DNA of 64,000 bases, taken from NCBI RefSeq assembly GCF_000214725.1, contig NC_015574.1:2171001-2235000 (forward strand), read 5' to 3'. This DNA comes from Methanobacterium paludis (GTDB lineage Archaea; Methanobacteriota; Methanobacteria; Methanobacteriales; Methanobacteriaceae). Within the stretch, counting starts at the first letter, position 1. The number at the start of each line of letters is the position of its first letter. Of the stretch, positions 9,612 to 18,380 are shown in pieces. The position numbers and the translations under genes were made by a program. The notes below the pieces were generated by a model that saw only the letters and a list, made by a program, of their open reading frames with translations, did not search any database and was not told the origin of the DNA.

Positions 9612-10331
9612 ATGGACATAGGAGAAATTGTATCCGATTCAATTAGATATCCATCATCTGACTGGACAAAGGTTATTATATTGGGCATCCTATTCATAAT
9701 AAGTTTTTTAATTATTCCTATATTTTTAGCGTTAGGATATATATTCAAAGTTTTGAAAGCATCATTAGCAGGTTTAGAAGAACTTCCCGAGTTCAATGAA
9801 TGGATTGACATGCTTGTAGACGGTATTAAAGTATTTGTAGTTTATATTGTCTACTTCTTACCTGCAATATTGATCATGATATTCTCAGTTATTTCAATTT
9901 GGTATTCAATAATGTCATTTGCAGCCATGCAAACTGTTGGTACTATGATGTCCCCAGAATTGCTATTTGGAATGTTTGGAGGAACTGCACTTGCGGGAAT
10001 AATTATTTCAATGATTTACATGCTTGTAATAACCCCCGTAATGGCAATTGCAATTGCAAACATGGCTTACAACGATGGTGAGATTAATGCAGCATTCAGA
10101 TTCAGTGAAATATTTGAATTAATATCCCAGATAGGATGGGTGGACTTAATAATATGGTATATAGTCCTGATATTAATAGGAGTTGTTGTAGGGGTATTAA
10201 CTGGCATATTAGGTATTATCCCAGTAATTGGGTGGATCATCTCCATTCTGGTTGTTTATCCTTACATTAACATCTTTTATGCGCGGTCTGTGGCATGGTT
10301 ATACGCATCTGCATTCGAAAATTCTGAATAA
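9612..10331 (+). CDS. DUF4013 membrane protein, copy 3 of 4
   Basis: A 239-residue DUF4013 paralogue beginning MDIGEIVSDSIRYPSSDWTK, with IANMAYNDGE, AFRFSEI and IGWVDLIIWYIV conserved. The N-terminal helix and the first membrane segment (IILGILFIISFLIIPIFLAL) are closest to copy 4. Start ATG 9612 is preceded by GAGGTGAAAATGT. A terminator-like hairpin follows at 10396-10425. Confidence 0.85.
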   Translation: MDIGEIVSDSIRYPSSDWTKVIILGILFIISFLIIPIFLALGYIFKVLKASLAGLEELPEFNEWIDMLVDGIKVFVVYIVYFLPAILIMIFSVISIWYSIMSFAAMQTVGTMMSPELLFGMFGGTALAGIIISMIYMLVITPVMAIAIANMAYNDGEINAAFRFSEIFELISQIGWVDLIIWYIVLILIGVVVGVLTGILGIIPVIGWIISILVVYPYINIFYARSVAWLYASAFENSE

Positions 10332-10395
10332 ATCCCCATTTTTAATTTTTTAAACTGGGCTGCATGATAGATGTATCAGAATGAATCTGAAAAAA

Positions 10396-10425
10396 TGGAG
10401 AATAAATTTTCTCCACCATTTTTTT
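10396..10425 (+). terminator. Hairpin plus T-tract after DUF4013 copy 3
   Basis: TGGAGAA (10396-10402) pairs with TTCTCCA (10409-10415) around a six-base loop, followed within four bases by seven T residues. This resembles an intrinsic terminator and would separate copies 1-3 from copy 4. Confidence 0.5.
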
Positions 10426-10542
10426 AAAACTTTTCTAGTTATTCTTTAAATTTTTGTTAAAAAATAAATATAACTAATATAACTCGAAATCAATTTAATA
10501 TTGAGTAGAGTTAAAAATACTCAAAAAAATAATGGTGAAACT

Positions 10543-11259
10543 ATGGACGTGGGAGAAATATCATCAAATGCCTTAAAATATTCATTATCCAACTTTAAAA
10601 AGGTTTTAATACTAGGAATATTAACCATAACCTCTTTTCTAATAATACCCGGGTTCTTAGTTTTAGGATATCTCTTTAAAATACTAAAAGAATCATTAAA
10701 TGGATTTGATAATCTTCCTGAGTTTAATGAATGGTCAAAAATGTTTATAGATGGCCTTAAAGTGTTTTTTGTAATTCTTGTTTATTCAATAATCCCCGCT
10801 GCGCTCATAGGTGTAGGTATGAGAAATTCTATACTGCCACTTATTAATACACAAGGCACAGGGCCTTTAATCCAATCAACGTTATCATTTGGGATTTTAA
10901 GTGGGTTAACCATCATAGGCATTTTATTAGGCATTTTAGTAAGTTTTGTAATTGCAGTTGCCCTTGCAAATATGGCATGTCAAAATAAGCTGGATGCTGC
11001 CTTCAGATTTGGTGAGATATTCAAAAGGATAGGAAAAATAGGGTGGGTCGATTATATAATCTGGTACATCGTGATGATACTTGTGGCGATCATAGTATAC
11101 TCCATCTCATCCACGCTGATTCTAATTTTTATCGGCATTATATTGGTCCCTCTAATAATTACACCTTATTTTGCAATGTTTTATGCCCGATCAGCTGCAC
11201 TAATATACACTTCCACAGAATCAGAGGTTTGGCAACGCCATCCACATATAAAACATTGA
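10543..11259 (+). CDS. DUF4013 membrane protein, copy 4 of 4
   Basis: A 238-residue DUF4013 paralogue, the most divergent of the four: NMAYND is replaced by NMACQNK, while AFRFGEI and IGWVDYIIWYIV are kept. Start ATG 10543 is chosen because GGTGAAACT lies immediately upstream; a TTG at 10501 would add 14 residues unlike the paralogues. It is probably transcribed separately, since a hairpin and T-tract precede it and a long T-rich run follows the stop. Confidence 0.8.
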   Translation: MDVGEISSNALKYSLSNFKKVLILGILTITSFLIIPGFLVLGYLFKILKESLNGFDNLPEFNEWSKMFIDGLKVFFVILVYSIIPAALIGVGMRNSILPLINTQGTGPLIQSTLSFGILSGLTIIGILLGILVSFVIAVALANMACQNKLDAAFRFGEIFKRIGKIGWVDYIIWYIVMILVAIIVYSISSTLILIFIGIILVPLIITPYFAMFYARSAALIYTSTESEVWQRHPHIKH

Positions 11260-11678
11260 ACTAATTTTTATTTTTTTTATTTCTCTCTTTTTATCTGTCT
11301 AAGGAACCCTATTTAGATAGACAAAAATTGGATGTAACAGCTCCTAAATTGGTAAAAATGAGGCTAGATCATGCATAACATCTTATAGAGATTTTTAAAT
11401 TATCTAAAGATTGATTTGTTTGAAAGAGTTGGATTATTTGAAAATATATCAAAAACGGAATTAAAAAAGTTGCATTGTATAATTAGTAATGATATGGATT
11501 TTTCTTAAAGGTAAGTTCAGGGTTTGAGCATTGTTTATACTACAGCAACAATAACGTAAGATTAATATATATAAATATTAAATAATCGATTTAGTAATCT
11601 ATGATTGTCATAGTACTGAGGGGTATTGTATAAATCATCATCTAGGAGTTCAACTGACTAAAGATTTCAGTTAACATT
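11260..11678. other. Intergenic stretch with an orphan TATA box and palindrome
   Basis: T-rich sequence directly after DUF4013 copy 4 (11264-11290) is a likely terminator. Further on, a plus-strand TATA-like element (11562-11575) is followed about 25 bases later by a 15-base palindrome (CTATGA-TTG-TCATAG, 11599-11613). No gene follows on the plus strand for 400 bases. No ORF of note. Confidence 0.4.
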
Positions 11679-11909
11679 CTATTCAACAGGGTACTCGATG
11701 CGCAGTTTATAACTTGCCTTTTCGCTCAAAAGGACCGTTCCAGGTATAAAATAGTCATCAAACTTCTTAACCTTTCTCACCATACATTGGTCTATCTTGA
11801 CCTTCTTCGTATGGTGTCTACACTCTTCGTCGTTTATCATACCCTTTTTAACCAGTGCTATGTACCTCATCTTTACGGTTTCCTCGTTTAATAGTTTCAC
11901 TTGTACCAT
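11679..11909 (-). CDS. Small protein of unknown function, divergent from Lrp regulator
   Basis: A 76-residue basic protein that I do not recognise. It contains MRYIALVKKGMINDEECRHH and a compact C-terminal half (FDDYFIPGTVLLSEKASYKL) that looks like a small beta-rich fold. ATG 11909 has no RBS and lies close to a minus-strand TATA (about 11936-11948), so a leaderless start is possible. ATG 11870 (63 residues) is preceded by GAGG and may be the real start. It is divergently arranged with an Lrp/AsnC regulator and may be its target. Confidence 0.55.
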   Translation of the reverse strand: MVQVKLLNEETVKMRYIALVKKGMINDEECRHHTKKVKIDQCMVRKVKKFDDYFIPGTVLLSEKASYKLRIEYPVE

Positions 11910-12029
11910 ATATAATAAAGTTGATAAACATTACATTTATATTATTTGCATTAAAATATGAAATTTGTAGAATTATGTATAGAAAAAAATTGATAAACAT
12001 AGACATTGTTCAGTTAAATGGTGAATTAT

Positions 12030-12512
12030 ATGAAAAATGGTGACGAAAAATATAGCATAGCAGATATAGATGAAACAGACAAAAAAATCCTTGATTTGTT
12101 CAATGAGGACGGTAGAATGTCTTACAGAAAGATCTCCAGAAGACTGGACATATCAATTGGAACTGTTCATAACAGAATAGAAAAACTCATGAATAACGGT
12201 GTTATCAAAAAATTTGCACCAGTAATTGACCACAGCAAACTCGGTTACAACCTCACAACCGTAATTGGAGTTAAGGTTAAAGGAGGCGTCCTCAAAAACT
12301 GGGAGGACAAAACAGCTTACCATAAAAACGTTCTTTGCATGTACGATGTAACAGGGGAATTTGATGCCATATTGGTGGCAAGATTCAAAGACACCAAACA
12401 ACTTGACCAGTTCGTAAAAACCCTTCTTAAAGAACCAGACGTTCAGAGAACCTACACACAAACAGTTCTCAATATTGTAAAAGAAGACGTAGGTTCAAGC
12501 AGGATGGTCTGA
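12030..12512 (+). CDS. Lrp/AsnC-family transcriptional regulator
   Basis: A 160-residue feast/famine regulator. It has the N-terminal helix-turn-helix (DETDKKILDLFNEDGRMSYR with ISIGTVHNRIEKL) and a C-terminal RAM-type ligand/oligomer domain (VIGVKVKGG ... YDVTGEFDAILVARFKD). ATG 12030 is chosen because GGTGAATTAT precedes it; ATG 12018 is in frame but has no RBS. The 11-base sequence TTGATAAACAT occurs just before this gene (11990-12000) and again near the divergent gene (11921-11931), which suggests autoregulation and control of the neighbour. Confidence 0.9.
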   Translation: MKNGDEKYSIADIDETDKKILDLFNEDGRMSYRKISRRLDISIGTVHNRIEKLMNNGVIKKFAPVIDHSKLGYNLTTVIGVKVKGGVLKNWEDKTAYHKNVLCMYDVTGEFDAILVARFKDTKQLDQFVKTLLKEPDVQRTYTQTVLNIVKEDVGSSRMV

Positions 12513-12789
12513 TGTTAGTGATCTTTAGTTATGATATTGATCTTCATCGATTTTAATCATCTCAAGCTAATTAATCACTAATTTAAGATATCAATTATTT
12601 TAATCTTTAAATCCAGTTTAACTGTGTTTTAGTTCAGTTTAACTCTATTTAATCATTTATCCATTATATTTTTATAGATTTTTTATTAAAATTATTAAAT
12701 ATTGTAATACTATTTCATTCTATCATTTCAACTAAATCTTAAGGGCATATTAGATTTTCCCCTAAAATTTAAGGAGAGTCTTCAAATTG

Positions 12790-13839
12790 ATGTCTCTGGT
12801 CTATTCAGATGATTACAGAAAACATGAAACAGGAAATCATCCGGAAAATAAGGAAAGACTAAATGTTATCATGAATTCCCTGAAAGAAGAGGGTTGCCTG
12901 GAAAAAATTGATGTATTAGAACCTGAAGCTGCCATTAATGAAGATATCTTGAGGGTCCACACAAGAAGCCATCTTGAAAACGTGAAATCCTTCTGCAAAG
13001 ATGGGGGAGGATACTGGGACTTCGATACCTTCGCATCACCAGAAACCTACAAAATAGCTAAGCTTGCAGCAGGTGGGGCAATAAAAGCATCAGAACTTGT
13101 TTTAAATGGTCAGCAGAGTGCTTACTCCCTTGCAAGGCCTCCAGGACATCATGCGAGAAGAAACAATGCTATGGGCTTCTGTTTTTTTAACAACCTTGCC
13201 ATCGCCCTTGAATATCTTCGGGACGTACGTAACATGAAAAAATTCTTGATATTCGATTTTGACGTCCACTACGGTAATGGAACCGCCGAAACATTCTATG
13301 AAGACCCTAACGTACTTTACATATCAATCCACCAGGATCCAAGGACAATTTTTCCCGGAAAAGGGTTTATAGAAGAAACGGGTGCAGATGGAGGTGAAGG
13401 CTACAACCTGAACATTCCCATGCCTCCAGGATCAGCTGACAACGATTACATTTTCATGCTGGACCAGATTCTTGAACCCGCAGCCAAGGAGTTTGGAGCT
13501 GATTTTTACTTTTTAGATGTTGGTTTCGACGGACACATGGACGATCCATTCTCAAGAATACAGCTTTCTGATGATTTTTACCCATGGATTGCAGGTAAAA
13601 TGCTTGATATTGCAGGACCCATGGTTCTAATCCTTGAAGGTGGCTACAACCTTGCTGCCCTCTCAAGGTGCAATGTGAAACTAATAAATGTGTTGATGGA
13701 TCAAGTAACTAATGAGTACAGCAAATATGAGAAAGATGTTTACACAAGAAAAATGAACGTTTCAAACAAGATTTCAAATGAAACAAAGAGAATATTTTAC
13801 AGGATCCAGGACATGTTTTCACCATTTTTTGAATTTTGA
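12790..13839 (+). CDS. Histone deacetylase-fold family hydrolase
   Basis: A 349-residue member of the HDAC/acetoin-utilisation/acetylpolyamine amidohydrolase superfamily. The catalytic elements are all visible: PPGHHA (tandem His), FDFDVHYGNGT (zinc ligands Asp and His) and DVGFDGHMDDP (third ligand). The superfamily removes acetyl groups from lysine or polyamines; which one applies here is not evident. GGAGAG lies upstream; ATG 12790 is used, with TTG 12787 as an alternative. The next gene follows after nine bases, so the two are probably co-transcribed. Confidence 0.9.
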   Translation: MSLVYSDDYRKHETGNHPENKERLNVIMNSLKEEGCLEKIDVLEPEAAINEDILRVHTRSHLENVKSFCKDGGGYWDFDTFASPETYKIAKLAAGGAIKASELVLNGQQSAYSLARPPGHHARRNNAMGFCFFNNLAIALEYLRDVRNMKKFLIFDFDVHYGNGTAETFYEDPNVLYISIHQDPRTIFPGKGFIEETGADGGEGYNLNIPMPPGSADNDYIFMLDQILEPAAKEFGADFYFLDVGFDGHMDDPFSRIQLSDDFYPWIAGKMLDIAGPMVLILEGGYNLAALSRCNVKLINVLMDQVTNEYSKYEKDVYTRKMNVSNKISNETKRIFYRIQDMFSPFFEF

Positions 13840-13848
13840 GGCGATTTT

Positions 13849-14523
13849 ATGGAAAAATTCAGACTTAAACAGACCCAATCATTACTGAAAGAAGCAGAAA
13901 AATCCAAAAACACTGCAGAAAAACTTAAAACTCCTAAAGAAGGTAAAATCGACGTAGATCTTTTTGTAGAAATTTTAAATGATATGATAGAAGCAGAAGA
14001 ATTCATATACTCGAGCAGACCCTCCCAAAAACTCGACGATAACAACGCAAAACTATTCTGCAACAGTATCATTAATATAAGACATAAACTCGATGAAATT
14101 CTTGCTGATTTTGGAGTTATTGAGAAGGAAAGTGTGGAAGAAGAGATCAAAAAGCTTTCAGAGAACTTTTTAATTTTAACAACCAAAAGCAGTTTTAAAA
14201 AGGCACTTAACAAGCTTGGGGTGGAACCACAACGGATAATCGTTGCAGGAGTGCCGCTTGAAGTGGAAGACATGAAACTCATAAACCCAAAGATTCCAGA
14301 AAGTGCATTTGGAGCCATAAAAAAGAAAATAGACCATGTGAAACATGATATATCACGTAAAAAAGATCAATTCAATCCAACAGATATTCTTGTGGTTGTT
14401 GAGCATGACAAATCAGGAGAAATTCTTGGATCAAGAGCCCATGAACTTTACAACGCCCATATTATAGTTACAGATAATTTGAAGGACATAACTGCCGAAG
14501 AATTCAGAAAATTTCTACCCTGA
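13849..14523 (+). CDS. Conserved methanogen protein, DUF2100-like
   Basis: A 224-residue soluble, charged protein. The first half is helical and Lys/Glu-rich (FRLKQTQSLLKEAEKSKN); the second half has an alpha/beta character (RIIVAGVPLEVEDMK, DILVVVEHDKSGE, AHIIVTDNL). I believe it belongs to the DUF2100 family of methanogens, but that is from memory of the sequence pattern. The function is unknown. It sits nine bases after the HDAC-like gene with its own GAGGCGATTTT ribosome-binding site. Confidence 0.65.
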   Translation: MEKFRLKQTQSLLKEAEKSKNTAEKLKTPKEGKIDVDLFVEILNDMIEAEEFIYSSRPSQKLDDNNAKLFCNSIINIRHKLDEILADFGVIEKESVEEEIKKLSENFLILTTKSSFKKALNKLGVEPQRIIVAGVPLEVEDMKLINPKIPESAFGAIKKKIDHVKHDISRKKDQFNPTDILVVVEHDKSGEILGSRAHELYNAHIIVTDNLKDITAEEFRKFLP

Positions 14524-14915
14524 ATTATTCAAATTCTTTTTTGTGTAGTTTTTTTGTGTAGAAGTTACTATGTTAAAGGTGCTTACATCATCAAAACGTT
14601 CCATTTCTTATCCAGAACGTTCCATACAAAATTAATTCGATCTATCATGATTTTGATTTTTATACCAAAGTTAATATTATAACAAAAGACAATATAGGTG
14701 GAGATACATTCATTTATAACATTCATTTTATAGTATTGTTATTAAAAGGTTAATCTACCAGTATATGGCACTCAAATATTAAAAATTATTAAAAAATTAA
14801 GAAATTTGCAGAAACTTCAATAATAAATAGTCAATATTAAAGGTAGTGGAATTGATATTGATTTTTTAGAATATTACAATTATTAAAAATTTGAATTACC
14901 CAGGGGTGAAAAAAA
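14524..14915. other. Intergenic region upstream of mptA
   Basis: About 390 AT-rich bases between co-directional genes. It must carry the mptA promoter. No ORF, tRNA or clear inverted repeat was seen, and no single TATA element stands out. Confidence 0.4.
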
Positions 14916-15893
14916 TTGGATTTGAGTTTTCCAGATACACAGGATAACATACCAACCATTCCTGTGCAACTTACCAGGGTTGGAGTTACAGGGGTTAAAA
15001 AACTTTTAAAAATTGAAAGGGACGGAAAAAGACCCATAGTTCTTTTACCAACCTTCGATGCCTTTGTCGACCTCCCAAGTACACAAAGAGGGATCCACAT
15101 GTCAAGGAACCCTGAAGCCATAAGTGAAGTTCTTGAAAAAGCTGTTGGGGGAACAGCAGTTGAGATAGAATCTTTATGTGCCGAAATCGTTAGCTGCCTG
15201 CTTAAAAAGCATAAATACGCCAAAAAGGCAGAAGTGAGCATGAAAAGCGACTACATGATCATGAAACATTCACCTGTTACCAAGGTCAAAACACAGGAAA
15301 TGACCAAGATCATGGCAGACTCTGTTGGTTACAGAGAAGGGGACAGCTTTAAAATAAGGAAAATGATCGGTGCAGAAGTTGTTGGAATGACGGTCTGTCC
15401 ATGTGCACAGGAATCAACAAAAGAATCTGCAAAACAGGAATTACTTGAATTTCTGGATGAAGAAACAACCCAAAGAGTTCTTGATACGGTCTCTTTTGCA
15501 TCCCACAACCAGAGGGGAAGGGGTATGATCATGATAGAAGTTCCGGAAAACCAGACTGTCCGTGCTGAGGACATTATACAGATCATAGAAGATTCAATGA
15601 GCTCACCAGTCTGCGAACTCCTGAAAAGAGTCGATGAAAATGCTGTTGTTGTCCATGCACACAAAAATCCAAAATTCGTTGAGGACTGTGTCAGGAACAT
15701 GGTTCAAAGGATAGTAAAAGAGTTCCCATACCTCCCAGATGACACCATGGTAACTGCCAGACAAGTTAACGAGGAAAGTATACACCGCCATAATGCATTT
15801 GCAGAGAAGGTGGCCACTATGGGTGAGCTAAAAGAGGAAATTAAACAGGTGGAGGCTAGCGACATTGATACAGATACACGAGGTTGCAGGTAA
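14916..15893 (+). CDS. mptA: GTP cyclohydrolase MptA (methanopterin biosynthesis)
   Basis: A 325-residue GTP cyclohydrolase of the FolE2/MptA group, the first enzyme of tetrahydromethanopterin synthesis, forming the 2',3'-cyclic phosphate of dihydroneopterin. Signatures include DLPSTQRGIHMSRNPEAI, the metal/substrate cysteine in MTVCPCAQES, FASHNQRGRG and VVHAHKNPKFVEDC. The start is TTG 14916, fixed by GGGGTGA eight bases upstream and by the family N-terminus (PDTQ). A small conserved gene begins four bases after its stop, so the two form an operon. Confidence 0.95.
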   Translation: MDLSFPDTQDNIPTIPVQLTRVGVTGVKKLLKIERDGKRPIVLLPTFDAFVDLPSTQRGIHMSRNPEAISEVLEKAVGGTAVEIESLCAEIVSCLLKKHKYAKKAEVSMKSDYMIMKHSPVTKVKTQEMTKIMADSVGYREGDSFKIRKMIGAEVVGMTVCPCAQESTKESAKQELLEFLDEETTQRVLDTVSFASHNQRGRGMIMIEVPENQTVRAEDIIQIIEDSMSSPVCELLKRVDENAVVVHAHKNPKFVEDCVRNMVQRIVKEFPYLPDDTMVTARQVNEESIHRHNAFAEKVATMGELKEEIKQVEASDIDTDTRGCR

Positions 15894-15897
15894 AGTA

Positions 15898-16305
15898 ATG
15901 ACCCAACTTGAGGCCTTCCATGGATCAAAACCAGCAATAGATACGCCTCAAATACTGATAGTTAAGGGAATGTCGAGGAAAAAGATAAACCCCGAGGATC
16001 TTGAAGATGTGGTTTCAAACGTCTTAAAAAACCTTGGAGCCAAGAAAATTGACATGGTCTCTGAAGATGCAACCAACATAATAGGGATTATGGATGAAAA
16101 CATAAGGTCTAAGGTTGAAATCCAAGGAGAAACCGATGTTTATGGGATATATCGGATGAAACAGTCATTTGAAGCCATGAACTGCCATCTAGAATATTCT
16201 CTTGGACTTATTGGTGACATAGCACTTTTTTTAGTGATATGGAAAGACAGAAGCGGAGTAGGTCCACTGTTCGTTGAACTGGTAGTATCCAACATGGAAG
16301 CATGA
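15898..16305 (+). CDS. Small conserved protein co-encoded with mptA
   Basis: A 135-residue protein of unknown function. It has an alpha/beta pattern with QILIVKGMSRKKINPEDLED, a central YGIYRMKQSFEAM and a hydrophobic C-terminal strand region (DIALFLVIWKDRSGVGPLFV). The first ATG after the mptA stop (15898) is used, with a weak GCAGGT upstream; a TTG at 15865 would overlap mptA. The four-base spacing to mptA suggests a role tied to methanopterin synthesis or simply shared expression; this is inference from position only. Confidence 0.65.
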   Translation: MTQLEAFHGSKPAIDTPQILIVKGMSRKKINPEDLEDVVSNVLKNLGAKKIDMVSEDATNIIGIMDENIRSKVEIQGETDVYGIYRMKQSFEAMNCHLEYSLGLIGDIALFLVIWKDRSGVGPLFVELVVSNMEA

Positions 16306-16312
16306 TGCCACT

Positions 16313-16348
16313 AAATCTAGACACATCAGAAGAAATCTAGACACATCA
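16313..16348. repeat. Two perfect 16-base direct repeats upstream of cofG
   Basis: AAATCTAGACACATCA occurs at 16313-16328 and again at 16333-16348, a period of 20 bases or about two helical turns. The pair ends about 45 bases before the putative cofG TATA box, a position suited to an activator site. Confidence 0.6.
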
Positions 16349-16392
16349 TGACGCTTCAAAATAAGTGGTTTGATAAGAAATTATTGAAATGG

Positions 16393-16401
16393 TTATATAA
16401 A
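16393..16401 (+). promoter_or_regulatory. Putative TATA box for cofG
   Basis: TTATATAAA lies about 50 bases before ATG 16446. That predicts a leader of about 25 bases containing the GGAAG ribosome-binding site. Confidence 0.5.
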
Positions 16402-16445
16402 GTTGAAATAGATATAAAAGGATTATTGATAAATGGAAGATGTAA

Positions 16446-17525
16446 ATGTCCAAAATATCAAAAGAACATGTTTCATCGCTTTTAAATGGTAAATGTGATG
16501 ATATAATATCTTTAATGGCTGCTGCAAACTCTAAAAGGAGTAACAGCACCATCACTTATTCTAAAAATGTTTTTTTACCCCTCACAAATATCTGCAGGAA
16601 TGAATGTGGATATTGCACCTTTAAAAAGGACAAAAACGATTCAGATGCAACCATTCTCATGAAACCTACCGAAGTCATGAAAACCATGCATCGTGCTGAT
16701 GAATATGGTTGCAGAGAAGCTCTTTTTACATTTGGGGAACATCCAGATGATGTTCAACAAGTTAAGATAGCCCTTGAGGAGTTGGGCTTCGAGAGTATGC
16801 TGAATTACCTCCACTTTTTATGTGAGGAAACCCTGAACCAAACGGATCTACTACCCCATAGCAACCCAGGGATCCTTAAAAAAAGTGAACTTAAATTTCT
16901 GAGAGAGGTTAATGCATCAATGGGGCTAATGCTTGAGACAACAAGCCAAAGGTTGATGAAAACAGTAGCTCATGAGAAAAGTCCAGGTAAAGATCCTAAA
17001 CTCAGAATTGAAACTATTGAAAATGCGGGAAAACTTAAAATACCATTCACAACAGGACTGCTTATCGGAATAGGAGAGACAGTTGACGAGCGGGCAGAAT
17101 CTCTTCTGGAGATAAGGAAGCTTCATGATAAATATGGGCACATACAGGAAATAATCATCCAAAATTTCAAATCAAAGCCTGGAATCCCAATGCAAGACTT
17201 TAAAGAGCCCTCACTTGCCGAAATGGTGAAAATGGTAGCAGTTACAAAAATGCTGTTCCCCGACGCAGGGGTTCAGGTTCCACCAAACCTGAACAGGGAT
17301 ACGACCCAGATTTTCGTTATGGCCGGTGCAGATGATTGGGGCGGAGTTTCACCCATTACAAAGGATTATGTGAATCCAGAGGCACCTTGGCCTGAGCTTG
17401 ATGAACTCCAAATGATTACAGAAGAGTTGGGCTTTCAAATGGATGAAAGACTACCAGTTTACCCAAAGTTTCTGTCAGAAGAATTCCTGAGTGACAAAAT
17501 ATTCGAAAAAATTGGGAAAGAGTAG
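16446..17525 (+). CDS. cofG: 7,8-didemethyl-8-hydroxy-5-deazariboflavin (FO) synthase subunit 1
   Basis: A 359-residue radical SAM enzyme, the CofG half of the FO synthase that makes the F420 chromophore. The radical SAM cluster motif is CRNECGYCTF (CX3CX2C, about residue 50). The C-terminal DDWGGVSPITKDYVNPEAPW is characteristic of CofG. ATG 16446 follows GGAAG. The partner cofH is not in the window, so the two subunits are encoded apart here. Direct repeats lie upstream of the promoter. Confidence 0.95.
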   Translation: MSKISKEHVSSLLNGKCDDIISLMAAANSKRSNSTITYSKNVFLPLTNICRNECGYCTFKKDKNDSDATILMKPTEVMKTMHRADEYGCREALFTFGEHPDDVQQVKIALEELGFESMLNYLHFLCEETLNQTDLLPHSNPGILKKSELKFLREVNASMGLMLETTSQRLMKTVAHEKSPGKDPKLRIETIENAGKLKIPFTTGLLIGIGETVDERAESLLEIRKLHDKYGHIQEIIIQNFKSKPGIPMQDFKEPSLAEMVKMVAVTKMLFPDAGVQVPPNLNRDTTQIFVMAGADDWGGVSPITKDYVNPEAPWPELDELQMITEELGFQMDERLPVYPKFLSEEFLSDKIFEKIGKE

Positions 17526-17609
17526 TATGAAAAAATAGTACTAAATAATACTTGATTAAAATAATTATGATTAGGCTACAGTTTCATTAAACTTTACAAT
17601 TTCATAAAT

Positions 17610-18221
17610 TTATTCCTCAAAAACTTTTTTTAAACAGTTTACATTTTTTGGAAGAATTATTGTACCCTCTTCAGGATCTCCAAACTCCATATAACAGTTT
17701 TTAATGTAAAATAAACCTGTGATGGCCGTAAGTGCAGCATCCAGTTCATGTTCCGTAACTCCATCGGGTAGTTTGAAGTATTTACTTAGATCACGGTACA
17801 GATCATCGAATCCCAGAACTTTCTGCACAGTTCTCGGATGAACCTCTATAACCTTGTATTTTCCCTTTAATCTATTTGAAAGACCTATTCCTCTTTCCGT
17901 GAGCATTCTCATCCCCCGAAAAGTAAGGGGTAACACACTTCCATACTTTCTTATTTTTCTCTCAGCTTCTCTGAAATGTCCTCCAACCTTGCTGCAGCTG
18001 CAATCTTTTGAGAGGCAACATCCGCCTTTAGGAAGAGATAAAGGCGCGTCGATGGTAATTAAAGATGGAGATATCAGGTCTGTTTTCTTTAATATTTCTT
18101 CATCTTCATAAAATACGTCAAATTTGATATCCAAAATTTTTAAATCATTTGAAACATTTAAAATAGAAATTCCCGTTGGATTTTCGGGTTTCCCTGCTAA
18201 ATCTATGCCTAAAATTTTCAT
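17610..18221 (-). CDS. DUF429 family protein (RNase H-like fold)
   Basis: A 203-residue protein of the DUF429 family. The N-terminal MKILGIDLAGKPENPTGIS and later LITIDAPLSLP are the acidic-residue strands of an RNase H-like fold; EHELDAALTAITGLFY supplies the C-terminal acidic position. A Cys-rich loop (CCLSKDCSCSKVGG) may bind metal. Predicted to be a nuclease-like enzyme; the substrate is unknown. No clear RBS precedes ATG 18221. Confidence 0.8.
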   Translation of the reverse strand: MKILGIDLAGKPENPTGISILNVSNDLKILDIKFDVFYEDEEILKKTDLISPSLITIDAPLSLPKGGCCLSKDCSCSKVGGHFREAERKIRKYGSVLPLTFRGMRMLTERGIGLSNRLKGKYKVIEVHPRTVQKVLGFDDLYRDLSKYFKLPDGVTEHELDAALTAITGLFYIKNCYMEFGDPEEGTIILPKNVNCLKKVFEE

Positions 18222-18380
18222 TTTTTAGTTACAACTTCATGTATTATGTCTTACTCATTAAGTTCATTCATTGTCTTATTAATTTAATTTTATTTGTTTG
18301 TCACAATTTCCAAATTCTGGTGGATTGATTACCAATTACTTTTACTAAAATTTGTCCCAAAAGCTCTTAGCCAGATATGA

